Positions 24,270-33,516 of a stretch of 64,000 bases of DNA are shown here, piece by piece. This DNA is from Candidatus Gastranaerophilales bacterium (GTDB lineage Bacteria; Cyanobacteriota; Vampirovibrionia; Gastranaerophilales; Gastranaerophilaceae). The notes under the pieces were generated by a model. The model ran no database searches. It saw only the letters and a list, made by a program, of their open reading frames with translations, and was not told where the DNA came from. The first letter of the stretch is position 1. Every line of letters starts with the position of its first letter. A program made the position numbers and the translations under genes. Location of the stretch: the NCBI GenBank assembly GCA_944326685.1, contig CALVEV010000001.1, forward strand, positions 1 to 64,000, read 5' to 3'.

Positions 24270-25049
24270 ATGGCAGTAGCATCAATGATTGAATTATTAG
24301 AAGCAGGCGTTCACTTCGGACACCAAACACAACACTGGAACCCAAAAATGAAACAATACATCTATGGGGCTAGAAATGGTATTTATGTTTTAGATTTAAG
24401 AAAAACAACAGATTTATTAGATAAAGCTTACGAAGTAGTAAGAGAATACGCTGCTAAAAACAAAAACATCTTATTTGTTGGAACTAAAAAACAAGCATCA
24501 GAAGTTGTAACAGAAGAAGCAAAAAGAGTAGGTGCTTATTATATCAACAGAAGATGGTTAGGTGGTATGTTAACTAACTTTGAAACAATCAGAACAAGAG
24601 TTAACAAATTAAGAGAATTAGAAGATTTCATCTCTAGCGGCCACGTAGAAAAATTACCTAAAAAAGAACAAGCACAAATTTCAAGACAAGTAACAAAATT
24701 AAGCAGAACATTAGGCGGTATCAAAGAAATGAGAGGTCTACCTGATTTAATTTTTGTTGTTGACCAAAAGAAAGAAGCTATCGCAATTGCAGAAGCAAAC
24801 AAATTAAACATCCCAGTTATTTGTTTAGCAGATACAAATGCAGATCCTGAAGGAATTGATTATATTATCCCTGGTAACGATGATGCTATTCGTTCAGTAA
24901 AATTAATCACTTCAAAATTAGCAGATGCAGTTCTTGAAGGAAAACAACTTAAAGAAGCAAAAGCTAACACAGGAAAAATTGAATCAATTAAAGCAGAAGA
25001 TGCAGGTGTTGTTGAAGAAGCAAAATCTGAAGAAACTGCAAACGTTTAA
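24270..25049 (+). CDS. rpsB: 30S ribosomal protein S2
   Basis: The 259-residue protein starts [37 protein letters not shown], the S2 signature, and contains [12 protein letters not shown] and [12 protein letters not shown]-type motifs ([27 protein letters not shown]). It is a structural protein of the small subunit. AAGGAG lies 9 nt before the ATG. A terminator-like hairpin separates it from tsf, so the two share some but not all transcription. Confidence 0.97.
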   Translation: MAVASMIELLEAGVHFGHQTQHWNPKMKQYIYGARNGIYVLDLRKTTDLLDKAYEVVREYAAKNKNILFVGTKKQASEVVTEEAKRVGAYYINRRWLGGMLTNFETIRTRVNKLRELEDFISSGHVEKLPKKEQAQISRQVTKLSRTLGGIKEMRGLPDLIFVVDQKKEAIAIAEANKLNIPVICLADTNADPEGIDYIIPGNDDAIRSVKLITSKLADAVLEGKQLKEAKANTGKIESIKAEDAGVVEEAKSEETANV

Positions 25050-25061
25050 TTAATAAATTTA

Positions 25062-25090
25062 AAGAGCGAGGTTATTCCTCGTTCTTTTTT
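25062..25090 (+). terminator. Terminator or attenuator between rpsB and tsf
   Basis: A stem AAGAGCGAGG (25062-25071) with CCTCGTTCTT (25077-25086), one G-U pair, followed by T residues, placed in the 67-bp gap. Confidence 0.75.
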
Positions 25091-25116
25091 AAAATATTAG
25101 AAGGAGAAAATAGTAA

Positions 25117-25980
25117 ATGAACGTTACAGCTACAATGGTAAAAGAACTTCGTGACAAAACTGGTGCTGGTATGATGGATGCTAAAAAAGCATTAGTTGAA
25201 GTAGACGGAGATATGGAAAAAGCTATGGAAGTACTTCGCCAAAAAGGTATCGCTTCTGCTGAAAAGAAAATGGGCAGAATCGCTGCTGAAGGTAGAGTAG
25301 AATCTTATATTGATGATTCTTGTGGTGCAGTTATTGAGCTTAACTGTGAAACAGACTTCGTTGCTAAAAACGAAGAATTCATCGAATTAGCAAAAGGTTT
25401 AGCTGAAATGGTTGCTAAAATGAACCCAGCTGACGTTGCTGCTTTAGAAGCTTTAACTTGCCCTAAATGTGGTAAAGTTGTTTCTGAAGTATTAAAAGAA
25501 AAAATCGCTTCTATCGGTGAAAAAATCACTATCAGAAGATTTGCTAGATACGAAGGTAATGTAGCATCTTATATCCACAATGGTAAAATTGGTGTTTTAC
25601 TTGAAACATCAGCTGCTGATGCTGAATTAACAAAAGATATTTGTTTACACATCGCATCTTGCGCACCTGAATTCGTTTCAAGAGCTAGCATTCCTCAAGA
25701 AGTAATTGCTCACGAAACTGAAATCGAAATGGGTAAAGAAGATTTAGCTAAAAAACCTGAAAATATCAGAGCTAAAATCGTTGAAGGTCGTGTTAATAAA
25801 TTAATGGCTCAAAAATGTTTATTAGAACAACCATTCGTTAAAAACCCAGATATGACTATTGAACAATTAATTTCTGGCAAATTAGAAATCGTTAAATTTG
25901 AAAGATTTGTTCTTGGTGAAGGTCTTGAAAAACGTAACGAAAACTTTGCTGATGAAGTTATGAACCAAATCAAAAAATAG
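25117..25980 (+). CDS. tsf: Elongation factor Ts
   Basis: Nucleotide exchange factor for EF-Tu, 287 residues. It has the N-terminal UBA-like segment VKELRDKTGAGMMDAKKAL and the hallmark CETDFVAKNEEF (77-88). Residues 115-118 (CPKC) form a CxxC knuckle within the core that is absent from E. coli EF-Ts; with only two cysteines its metal binding is uncertain. AGAAGGAG precedes the ATG. It is followed by a strong terminator. Confidence 0.97.
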   Translation: MNVTATMVKELRDKTGAGMMDAKKALVEVDGDMEKAMEVLRQKGIASAEKKMGRIAAEGRVESYIDDSCGAVIELNCETDFVAKNEEFIELAKGLAEMVAKMNPADVAALEALTCPKCGKVVSEVLKEKIASIGEKITIRRFARYEGNVASYIHNGKIGVLLETSAADAELTKDICLHIASCAPEFVSRASIPQEVIAHETEIEMGKEDLAKKPENIRAKIVEGRVNKLMAQKCLLEQPFVKNPDMTIEQLISGKLEIVKFERFVLGEGLEKRNENFADEVMNQIKK

Positions 25981-25999
25981 TTGAATATTTTAATAATTG

Positions 26000-26036
26000 A
26001 AAAAGCGATAGGTAAAATATTTATCTATCGCTTTTT
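26000..26036 (+). terminator. Terminator of tsf
   Basis: Stem AAAAAGCGATAG (26000-26011) with CTATCGCTTTTT (26025-26036). The T-run on the plus strand serves tsf. The symmetric A-run could also serve the gene on the minus strand. Confidence 0.85.
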
Positions 26037-26063
26037 ATTACTTTGTTTTTATTTTAATTTAAT

Positions 26064-26723
26064 CTATTCCCCTTCTGCTAAAGGTAAGCCTTTAGCATCA
26101 TATGATACTTCTTTTTGAATAGCATCATTATAATTTTTAGATACCCTAATTCCTTTCTCATTATAATTTATACGCCTTATATTATTATCTTTTATTATAT
26201 CTTTTGCATTCGCAATGCATTTATTATCGTCATATGCTTTTAAATGTTCTACTGATAAAAGTTTTTTCCCTTCTTGTGAATAATATTTAGAAGTAGACAT
26301 ATCGAAATTAATTTGATCTAAGTAATTATCAAGTTTTTTAATATTAATATATTTTTTACCATTAGCAGGATTTATTGCACGTGAAACAGTTTTTTTCCTA
26401 GTTTTTATAACTTTACCATTTTCAAAAACTTCCATAATTGTTGTTTTTGAGCCATCTTTATTCTTAATAACTTTTTTTACAACTTCTTTTCCATCAGCCA
26501 ATGTTCGTTTAGTAACATTTTGAGCTTTACCCCATAATTTTCCTTTAGTTAAAAGTCCACCAATAACAATTGCCGAAAGAGCTATTGCACCTAGCCCTAC
26601 TTTGGTTGCTGTACTCATTTCTTTATTTGTGGATTCAACTTTTTTATCTGTATTAGTCTTATTATCTTTTGGTTGTTGAACCTGCATGCCAGCCTGCACA
26701 TAATTATTTGAAACTGCTGTCAT
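26064..26723 (-). CDS. Single-TM protein of unknown function
   Basis: Unrecognised, 219 residues. A polar, Lys/Thr-rich N-terminus (1-40) is followed by one TM segment at about 42-60 (VGLGAIALSAIVIGGLL) and then a basic region with beta-repeat-like pieces such as GSKTTIMEVFENGKVIKTRKKTV and YNEKGIRVSKNYNDAIQKEVSYDAKG. These resemble short YD/MORN-like hairpins but are too few to assign. AGGGG lies 10 nt upstream. It shares the short membrane-anchored style of several lineage-specific genes in the window. Confidence 0.55.
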   Translation of the reverse strand: MTAVSNNYVQAGMQVQQPKDNKTNTDKKVESTNKEMSTATKVGLGAIALSAIVIGGLLTKGKLWGKAQNVTKRTLADGKEVVKKVIKNKDGSKTTIMEVFENGKVIKTRKKTVSRAINPANGKKYINIKKLDNYLDQINFDMSTSKYYSQEGKKLLSVEHLKAYDDNKCIANAKDIIKDNNIRRINYNEKGIRVSKNYNDAIQKEVSYDAKGLPLAEGE

Positions 26724-26840
26724 AAATTTATTCCCCTATAATCTTAACTTATATAAATATAAAAACACTGCAATATTATAAATTGCGGAAATAAAAATAA
26801 TATGTAAAGATTATTAAACAATATCTAATAATTTAAAAGA

Positions 26841-26869
26841 ACGAGCTGCAAACACAGCTCGTTTTAATA
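26841..26869 (-). terminator. Terminator of the 26908 gene
   Basis: ACGAGCTG (26841-26848) pairs with CAGCTCGT (26855-26862). On the minus strand the stem is followed by TTCTTTT. Confidence 0.7.
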
Positions 26870-26907
26870 ACCCTATATGAAAATTGTAATATTATATAAA
26901 ATGACTA

Positions 26908-28818
26908 CTAGCCTCCAAACACTTTGAAACCTTGTTCAACGTGCTTATCTACTACTTTTTTAACAGCTTCCATTTCATTCTGGAGTGCTGATTGTTCAGT
27001 ATTTAACTGTTCAAGCCTTAGTTCTAAATTTCTATCCTGAGCTTGAATAATTTCTGTTTTAGCATTTATATCTGCTATAGCCTTGTCATATTCTTTTTGA
27101 TCATAATTATATTTATTAACTGCATCATTATAAGCAGCCTCATCTATTATTGTTTCAACATTTAGTGTATAAACAACTGAATCATCTTCAAATTTAACTG
27201 TTGAAAATCTACCAGAGCCATCAGTATCTAACAATGCTTTTTTAGTTTCTGAAACTTTTGTATTCAAATATGTCGCATGATAATAAGCTAGCTTATCTTG
27301 TTGACCATCAATACCATTATCAGCAATTGAATCTTCATCATAAGCACTAGTTGCTGATTTTTCTAAATCAAATACTGTTGTGTAATATTTTACCCCATCC
27401 TTTTCAAAAGAATAAATTCCACCAATGTATTCTCCTGCTGCGTCAAAACATTTTGCAAAATTTTCTGCTGAAGCAGTACTTCCATTAGGACCTTTCATAT
27501 CCTTTATAATTTGCTGAATTTCAGTAGAGATTGTACTATCTTTTTTATAATCATCTTGAGATAATAAAGTTAACTTACTATTCCCAACTGCAGTATAATC
27601 TTTAAAAGTCGGAGAATATTTTGCAGTATCAATTGGTAATTTAGAGCCAACAATCATAGTCTTTAAATCAGCTTCTTTAGCATAATTACCATCTTCATCT
27701 TTGAAATATACAGTTTTTGAATTACTTGCCAAAACTGTTTTATCTTTATGGTCTAATGAAGTTTGAGATTGCTTTATTTCATTGGCACTTATATAATTTC
27801 CATTTGCATCTTTATAGAAAGAATCATTTTTATCATAATCCGTTCCATAAACTTTTATAAGTTCAGCTTCTTGTGCAGCATCTGTTGTATCAACTTTGTT
27901 ATAAACCGTTTGAGTATTAGTAACTTTATCAATATCAGATGTTGTAGCACCGTTTGTACCGTCAAGATTTATAGCATACTGTTCTGTAGTAGTTGATTTA
28001 TAATATTTATTTTCAGCAACACCGCCTGCTTTTACTTTAGCGACATCGGCTTCAAAATCTGTACCATAGATTGCAAGCATATTTTTGTACTGTTGGTCAT
28101 CAACATCTAAAGTATTCAAATCTACAGGAGCATATGTTTGACCACCATATGTATAGTTAGAACCTGCTTGAACAAAAGATGTAAGTGCCACACCTGCATT
28201 TTGAACAGAAGTCTGAATATCAGTATAGGTATAAGTATCAGCTACATCATTATAGCTAAAATAATCTGCAACCAGATTTGTTCCTGATATTGCATTAATT
28301 TTCATTCTGTCCAATGAATTATTGTTGTCCACCGGCCTGAACGTATGTTTATAGTTGTTGCTATCTGTGATAATGTAAGACCCATTGCCGGTCTGAGTCG
28401 GAGGAAGTAGAGCTTTTACATAGAGCTCTTTGTGATTTTTAGCTGGATCATAGGAGTACTTGTCTGTTTTTACAGCCTGTACTTGTGGGTCATTCATCAA
28501 TTTTTTAGACCCGGTGTAAACTTTTTCATAGTGATAAGATGTTACTACATAGTTATATTCAGAGTCAGAATCACCTATTTGATAATAATTTTCTAAAACT
28601 GAATCATTAATACCATCACTATAAGAATATTCTAATTTAGTAAAATCAGTTGAAGAAGGAGCTGTTGGAACCTGCATTCCAAGCATTTGATTAAACAAAT
28701 CTGCTGTTTGGTTCGCAAGAATTAAACGAGATTGGTTAATCTGTTGACCTTCATATTCAACATTACTTTTTCTCGCTGTTAAAGCTATATATCTTGCTTG
28801 TGAGGCAGCCATTCCCAT
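26908..28818 (-). CDS. Large surface/filament-like protein of unknown function
   Basis: The 636-residue protein has a conserved-looking N-terminus (MGMAASQARYIALTARKSNVEYEG and on to QINQSRLILANQTADLFNQML) that is helical and reminiscent of the termini of flagellin/hook-associated proteins. The middle is a long Asp/Tyr/Thr-rich beta region. A C-terminal coiled coil (about 570-630, with AQDRNLELRLEQLNTEQSALQNEMEAVKK) is followed by a Gly-rich end. There is no signal peptide, so any export would need a type III-like or other route. It could be a partner of the FliD-like protein at 49.8-60.8 kb. I would not assign a function. Confidence 0.5.
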   Translation of the reverse strand: MGMAASQARYIALTARKSNVEYEGQQINQSRLILANQTADLFNQMLGMQVPTAPSSTDFTKLEYSYSDGINDSVLENYYQIGDSDSEYNYVVTSYHYEKVYTGSKKLMNDPQVQAVKTDKYSYDPAKNHKELYVKALLPPTQTGNGSYIITDSNNYKHTFRPVDNNNSLDRMKINAISGTNLVADYFSYNDVADTYTYTDIQTSVQNAGVALTSFVQAGSNYTYGGQTYAPVDLNTLDVDDQQYKNMLAIYGTDFEADVAKVKAGGVAENKYYKSTTTEQYAINLDGTNGATTSDIDKVTNTQTVYNKVDTTDAAQEAELIKVYGTDYDKNDSFYKDANGNYISANEIKQSQTSLDHKDKTVLASNSKTVYFKDEDGNYAKEADLKTMIVGSKLPIDTAKYSPTFKDYTAVGNSKLTLLSQDDYKKDSTISTEIQQIIKDMKGPNGSTASAENFAKCFDAAGEYIGGIYSFEKDGVKYYTTVFDLEKSATSAYDEDSIADNGIDGQQDKLAYYHATYLNTKVSETKKALLDTDGSGRFSTVKFEDDSVVYTLNVETIIDEAAYNDAVNKYNYDQKEYDKAIADINAKTEIIQAQDRNLELRLEQLNTEQSALQNEMEAVKKVVDKHVEQGFKVFGG

Positions 28819-28906
28819 AGGGGTTTTCTCTTCTTCTTTCTTTTTACTTACTACTCACATATCATGTTACAAGGGTTTTATACACTATTCAAGGGATATA
28901 ATAGAT

Positions 28907-28946
28907 ATTTTATACTTTAGATGGTGGAATTTTATACTTTAGTATA
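28907..28946. promoter_or_regulatory. Repeated and palindromic operator-like sites
   Basis: ATTTTATACTTTAG occurs at 28907-28920 and 28929-28942, a 22-bp period. The second copy runs into the palindrome TATACT-TT-AGTATA (28933-28946). The sites lie 90-130 bp upstream of the 28818 gene and next to the HTH gene at 28969. Confidence 0.5.
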
Positions 28947-28968
28947 ATTCAAAAGAGTGTATATATTA

Positions 28969-29178
28969 TTAATTTGTATCTCTAATGAATTCCGTCAAAT
29001 CGCACCCAAGAGCGCCGATAATTTTTATAATTTCAAGAATAGGTGGTTTATATCGACCTTTTTCAAATCTGATATATTTTCTAAGCCTCATACCAAGCAA
29101 GCTAGCAAATTGTTTTTGCCTAAACTTTCTTTTCCTAATTTTGAGAATCTTTTTCCGAAAAAAGTCTGAGTTATACAT
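28969..29178 (-). CDS. XRE-type HTH regulator
   Basis: The 69-residue protein is one lambda-repressor-like domain: RKFRQKQFASLLGMRLRKYIRFEKGRYKPPILEIIKIIGALGCDLTEFI shows helix 2-helix 3 and the conserved hydrophobic helices 4-5. It probably binds the repeats just downstream (28907-28946), controlling the 28818 gene or itself. It is divergent from a second XRE gene at 29288, with 109 bp between. Confidence 0.7.
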   Translation of the reverse strand: MYNSDFFRKKILKIRKRKFRQKQFASLLGMRLRKYIRFEKGRYKPPILEIIKIIGALGCDLTEFIRDTN

Positions 29179-29287
29179 AGTTTATTACTTATAATTTAAT
29201 TTATCATATTCATATTGAATAATATAATCAACAATATGAATATGATATACCGTAGAAACATTTTTGTCAAATAAATAGAATAATAGT

Positions 29288-29515
29288 ATGGTAATTGATT
29301 TAAAAAGTTTGGCAAAAAATTTTGCAAAGAAGGTGAAATTAGAACGAGTAAAAATGGACATTTCACAAGAAAAACTTGCAGAATTAGCGGGATTAAATAG
29401 AACAACAATAAGTGCGATAGAGAGATGTAAGATGTCCCCAACATTGGACACAGTAGGTAGTTTGGCAAATGCTTTTGGTTTAACAATCGAGGAAATGTTC
29501 AATTTTAATTTTTAA
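29288..29515 (+). CDS. XRE-type HTH regulator
   Basis: The 75-residue Cro/C1-type domain has ISQEKLAELAGLNRTTISAIERCKMSPTLDTVGSLANAFGLTIEEMF, a textbook helix-turn-helix with the Q-x3-A...G...T/S-x-I-x3-E pattern. It stands alone as a small regulator; targets are unknown. Start choice is uncertain, as no clear ribosome site precedes the ATG. Small XRE genes of this kind often control mobile or toxin modules. Confidence 0.8.
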   Translation: MVIDLKSLAKNFAKKVKLERVKMDISQEKLAELAGLNRTTISAIERCKMSPTLDTVGSLANAFGLTIEEMFNFNF

Positions 29516-29574
29516 TTGGATATTTTTCTTTGAATTGGATAATTTTTACACCGAGTTGCAATCAGCATTGCACC

Positions 29575-29745
29575 CTATTTACTTATAATAGGTATAACCA
29601 TTGCATATTCATACAAGGATGCATTTTGTGATAATTTTATACTTGCAAGTATTACTATTGTAAGTAAACAAAAAATAATTATTGGTAAAAAATCAAAAAA
29701 TAAAAATGCGAAAATAAATTTTATCCAGTAATTCTTTTGTTCCAT
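29575..29745 (-). CDS. 56-residue membrane peptide
   Basis: A short ORF missed by the usual length limits. It encodes MEQKNYWIKFIFAFLFFDF and continues with one or two TM segments (about 8-34) and a polar end. The ribosome site AAGGGG sits 6 nt before the ATG, as good as any in this window, so it is likely translated. Function is unknown. It belongs to a run of small membrane-protein genes up to 30838. The rest of the 29516-29864 interval shows nothing else I can support. Confidence 0.5.
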   Translation of the reverse strand: MEQKNYWIKFIFAFLFFDFLPIIIFCLLTIVILASIKLSQNASLYEYAMVIPIISK

Positions 29746-29864
29746 TTCATACCCCTTAATAATTTTATATTAATACAAATATAGTCATATATATTAATAT
29801 ATTTTCAATTAAAAACAGTAAATATATTATAAATATCTAAAAATTATGTTATAATATAATAATT

Positions 29865-30284
29865 ATGAAGGATATGATTAAACAATTATATCAAAGGTTT
29901 ATTTCCTTAAAATCTATGTGGTGGACGCATGTTCTATCTATTTTGACAAACATTTTTTTTATTCCGTATTTTATATTGATAATTATTAATATAATTATCA
30001 ACATTATTATATGTTTTACAAATGGTAGTGGAATTAAAGAATACTCAATTTTAAATGGTATAATATCAATTATTTTTATTATTATATCTTATGGAATAAT
30101 AATGCCAATCACTCTTGTAGTTTTTATTACAGAAATGTTTACATCTTTTAAATTAGTAGTAAAGAATAAAATTTTGATAAAAAATCCTGTTTACCATACA
30201 TTTTGGCTTACAGGATTTATTATATTTATTATAAATATGTTAATTATTTTTATTTTAAGACTTAAATATTGTTTGGGATTTTAA
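29865..30284 (+). CDS. Small multi-TM protein of unknown function
   Basis: Unrecognised, 139 residues with three or four TM segments (about 20-45, 62-90 and 112-135) and a short basic N-terminus. TATAAT boxes at 29850-29855 and 29855-29860 stand just before the ATG and no ribosome site is visible, so the transcript may have almost no leader. The very high Ile/Phe content and AT-richness make it hard to tell a real gene from open AT-rich sequence, but length and topology favour a gene. Confidence 0.5.
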   Translation: MKDMIKQLYQRFISLKSMWWTHVLSILTNIFFIPYFILIIINIIINIIICFTNGSGIKEYSILNGIISIIFIIISYGIIMPITLVVFITEMFTSFKLVVKNKILIKNPVYHTFWLTGFIIFIINMLIIFILRLKYCLGF

Positions 30285-30346
30285 TTGGTATATGTAAAAT
30301 AAATGGTTGCAATTCCCCTGCTAACTGTTGATGATATATACATTTA

Positions 30347-30838
30347 TTAAGATTTTATGAATTTGCGTAAAAAAGAAATAGCCATAAATAACCATAAATA
30401 TGCAAATAATAAGTTTATATAGCTATAAATATTTATGTTCTTAGGTAATATAATAAAAATGGAATATATGGAGCAAATAAATATTAATAAATGAATCAGT
30501 AATAATAATTTACTTTTTGAGAGTAAATATGAGAAGAATAATATTCCGTTTGCAACAAAAAAATAAGGGATTGGAAACAGAATTAAAAAACCACCTAATC
30601 CAAATGTTATTGATGTAGGATTTTCAATATTGTGTAATTGATATAATGTAACATTGTTATAGCAATGATAAAAATAAAATACTATCCAAAAAAGAAATAT
30701 ATTAATAAAAATTGTTGTAAAAATAAGATTTAATAGATTTAACTTTTCAGGAGTATTTTTATTTTTTATAAATATAAATACTCCTAATGTAATTAATGGT
30801 ATTGATAATAGTAAATTGTATATAATATTTTGTATCAT
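30347..30838 (-). CDS. Small multi-TM protein of unknown function
   Basis: Unrecognised, 163 residues with about five TM segments and few polar loops. It converges on the 29865 gene; a long imperfect inverted repeat (AATAAATG ... CATTTATT) in the 62-bp gap may serve as a two-way terminator. No ribosome site is clear. Confidence 0.5.
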   Translation of the reverse strand: MIQNIIYNLLLSIPLITLGVFIFIKNKNTPEKLNLLNLIFTTIFINIFLFWIVFYFYHCYNNVTLYQLHNIENPTSITFGLGGFLILFPIPYFFVANGILFFSYLLSKSKLLLLIHLLIFICSIYSIFIILPKNINIYSYINLLFAYLWLFMAISFLRKFIKS

Positions 30839-31028
30839 ATTGTAATTATATAATAGAATTTTATATTTTTTATTTTAAATTGAATAAATATATAATATTT
30901 TTTTATAATATTTTCTTCTTGTAATAAATATGCAATATTATTAGCAAGTGTTGTAAAATCGTGTTTAGTTGTCCCAAATTGCACCTTACTAACTCATTAT
31001 TAAATTGTTAAGCTTTTATCATAATTCA

Positions 31029-31057
31029 TTGACTCTATTTTATGCTTTTCTTACAAT
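31029..31057 (+). promoter_or_regulatory. Promoter of the 31211 operon
   Basis: TTGACT (31029-31034), 17 nt, TACAAT (31052-31057). It leaves a leader of about 145 nt. The rest of the 30839-31028 interval is AT-rich with no gene that I can support. Confidence 0.65.
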
Positions 31058-31063
31058 TTTCAT

Positions 31064-31210
31064 GAGGAAATGGAGTGAATATCTTCAGCTGTGCCGCAGC
31101 CGTAATAGCCGGAATACTCAAATTTTGACAATGTTTCGTCGCAAAACATTGTAGGCAAAGGGGTAAATGAAAGAGTAGAAAATTTCTACGTAACTGACAC
31201 AAGGAGCATT
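31064..31210 (+). promoter_or_regulatory. Structured 5' leader of the 31211 gene
   Basis: The leader is far less AT-rich than its surroundings. It holds a perfect hairpin ACAATGTTT/AAACATTGT (about 31127-31151), GTAGAAA/TTTCTAC (31173-31187) and an AAAGGGGTAAATGA motif (31158-31171) that recurs at 41577. AAGGAG (31201-31206) precedes the GTG start. Role unknown. Confidence 0.4.
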
Positions 31211-31930
31211 GTGAGTTTAGCAGTATCAGCAATACAAGCATCAGGAGTACGTTCAGGGCTATGTCCGCATGGTCTGCCACCTGGAGCTTGCCCTATATGC
31301 TCAGGTATGGGCGGGGGCTCAAACAAAGTTGTGACTGCCGATTTCTCTGCTAAACCAGGTGAGATGAGTTGGAACGAATGTGCTGCTATTGGTGCGTTTC
31401 TTAAATCACTACAAAATGCCAGAATGGCGAGAGAAGCTGATTATCAACACCAACTTGTTGCGATTGCTCAGTTCCAAAATAATATGGCTAAAATGGCTGC
31501 TAATTTGCAAACTTTTATCCAAAATATGAGCCAATCACCACTTACTAGACCTATTGCGTATGTTGCTCAAAACGTTTTACTTCCTGTGGTGAATTTTATG
31601 AAAGATTTACCGGTAAAATTCTTACAAATGACTGCTAATATTGGACAAAAATTAGCTGATATTTCTGATAAGTTAGCGGCAATTTATGGTGAACTTAAAG
31701 CTGCTATGGATAAGAAATTCTCTGATTTTGCTAAGAAAGTTAAGAAGAAAATTATTTCTATATTTGAAATATTTAGTTCTAATAATGAATCAACAGACGA
31801 TGAAAAAATATTAGCATACCAAAAACAACTTAACAAAATACAATCATTTCTCGAAGGAATAAACAAAGAACTCACCCATAAATACAAACAAATGGTTGAG
31901 AAAGATGTCGAAACTTCCTTATCTGCATAA
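31211..31930 (+). CDS. Protein with CPHGxPPGxCPIC motif and helical body
   Basis: The 239-residue product has a cysteine knuckle near the N-terminus (CPHGLPPGACPICSGMGGG, about 18-36) that could bind zinc through three Cys and a His. A long amphipathic helical region with coiled-coil character follows and ends in a Lys-rich tail. The start is GTG with AAGGAG 4 nt upstream. I do not recognise the family. It starts a three-gene run (31211, 31955, 33517) that appears lineage-specific and envelope-related. Confidence 0.55.
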   Translation: MSLAVSAIQASGVRSGLCPHGLPPGACPICSGMGGGSNKVVTADFSAKPGEMSWNECAAIGAFLKSLQNARMAREADYQHQLVAIAQFQNNMAKMAANLQTFIQNMSQSPLTRPIAYVAQNVLLPVVNFMKDLPVKFLQMTANIGQKLADISDKLAAIYGELKAAMDKKFSDFAKKVKKKIISIFEIFSSNNESTDDEKILAYQKQLNKIQSFLEGINKELTHKYKQMVEKDVETSLSA

Positions 31931-31954
31931 CCAACAAATAGAAGGAATTAGATA

Positions 31955-33466
31955 GTGAATATTTATCAAGATCTAGAGGCACAACGATTACATAGAAACC
32001 AAACCAGAACACAAATCAAAACATCAAATTTAGTTAAAGAAGGAGTATTGGTAAATTCCAATGTTCCATTAAACGATTCTTACAATTCGATGTTGATTTC
32101 TGACTCAGTTGAGATGCCTAACAAGTTGTATGAAAGAAATACAAAAAAAGAAAAAGGTTTACTCCCAATAGCAGCAGCGACAACAGGATTCATGGGGTTA
32201 GTTGCGGCAGGAACTGCACTTTTAGCAAAGTCTGCGAAAGATACTGTAAATGTTGATTTAGCAAAAAAACTTCCTTCTATGACAAGAAACGTTTGTATAA
32301 ACGAAGAAATCAATCAAGCAATATATAGAATGGTTGCATCTCCTAGTAAAAAGGCAACAAAGGCAATGCTTGGTGTTGCAGCTATTTCATCAATGGGATT
32401 TATGGGCAAAACCTTCTGTGATGGGTTTAGAGATGTTTGGGTGAAGAAAAAAGAAGCTGATATCCATAAAAACTTACAAGAAAATCTTATCGCAGTAGAA
32501 ACTCAATCTTTTGCAGGCAAATTACAGATTAATAGAAGTCTTTTAGCTGAAAAGGCAAAAGAATTTTCAAAGGTCTTGGCTGAAAACCCAGAAACGGCCG
32601 AAAACTTCAAAAGTCATCATATCCATTTCAAATCAAATAAGCCTAAAGATACTAATAACAAAAAACAAAAATCTTCATTCCTCAAAAATCTAGGTTATTT
32701 TGCTCTAGGGGCTGTATCTTTAGCTGCAATTACAGGTTTTGGATATATTTCGATGAAAAATATTCGAAAAAGTGTTTCTTCGATGAAAGAAGGACGTGAA
32801 AAGGTTAAAGAATCAATCAATTTTATAATTGAAAGTATGAAAAATCATTCTGCAGAAACTCTTGGGGTTGAAGGACACAATGAAGCAAAAAAATTAAATA
32901 GTAATAACATAAAAAATCTGCTTGTATCAATGGACGCAACCCCTGAAGAAGTTGCAGAAACTGCTAAAAAAATGCACTGGCATAATGATGAACAACAAAA
33001 AGAATTTATTGAAGATACATTATTCACTATAAGAAAATCAACAGAAAAAGCTAACAGTGCTCTTGGTGGTTCAGGTGAAGACAGAAACACTTTCTATTCA
33101 CATGTAAATGATTATACAGCATTCTTCTATAACTGGATGCTTGATTCATCTAACAAACAATTCAAAAGTCTTTTCTTAGGAATAACAGGAGCAACTGCTG
33201 CAACATATTTAGGTAAAACAACAGGAGAAGCTATAAAAGATGTTCAGGTAAAAAAATATAATGCAGAAACTGAGCTTTCTCTACAACAAAGACTTGTTGC
33301 AACAGAATTAAGAAACTTCAAATCTAAAAAAGAAGCATCTATTCAACCATTATGTGATGAATTTTACAGACAAAAAGATAATGGCAAGCCTAAAGAAGAA
33401 CTAAAGGTTATGGCTGATAGTATATTAGGAGAAATCAAAAACGGTCCTCCTTATGTATATTCATAG
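31955..33466 (+). CDS. Multi-TM/coiled protein of unknown function
   Basis: The 503-residue protein has hydrophobic Gly/Ala-rich segments at about 69-92 (LLPIAAATTGFMGLVAAGTALLA), 138-152, 243-262 (YFALGAVSLAAITGFGYISM) and 405-422, separated by long helical polar regions. The start is GTG with GAAGGA 8 nt upstream. The first and last hydrophobic parts are each followed by a similar piece (FCDGFRDVWVKKKEADIHKNLQ versus GEAIKDVQVKKYNAETELSLQQ), a possible internal duplication. The stop runs into TAGGGGTAGGGGTAAA. Confidence 0.55.
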   Translation: MNIYQDLEAQRLHRNQTRTQIKTSNLVKEGVLVNSNVPLNDSYNSMLISDSVEMPNKLYERNTKKEKGLLPIAAATTGFMGLVAAGTALLAKSAKDTVNVDLAKKLPSMTRNVCINEEINQAIYRMVASPSKKATKAMLGVAAISSMGFMGKTFCDGFRDVWVKKKEADIHKNLQENLIAVETQSFAGKLQINRSLLAEKAKEFSKVLAENPETAENFKSHHIHFKSNKPKDTNNKKQKSSFLKNLGYFALGAVSLAAITGFGYISMKNIRKSVSSMKEGREKVKESINFIIESMKNHSAETLGVEGHNEAKKLNSNNIKNLLVSMDATPEEVAETAKKMHWHNDEQQKEFIEDTLFTIRKSTEKANSALGGSGEDRNTFYSHVNDYTAFFYNWMLDSSNKQFKSLFLGITGATAATYLGKTTGEAIKDVQVKKYNAETELSLQQRLVATELRNFKSKKEASIQPLCDEFYRQKDNGKPKEELKVMADSILGEIKNGPPYVYS

Positions 33467-33516
33467 GGGTAGGGGTAAAATATATCCAAGCTTAATCACA
33501 AATTAAAAAGGGAAAA

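Noticed and set aside
31035-31280. An 81-codon minus-strand frame over the 31211 leader
   Set aside because: It lies over a strong plus-strand promoter and leader, lacks a ribosome site and has no recognisable protein pattern.
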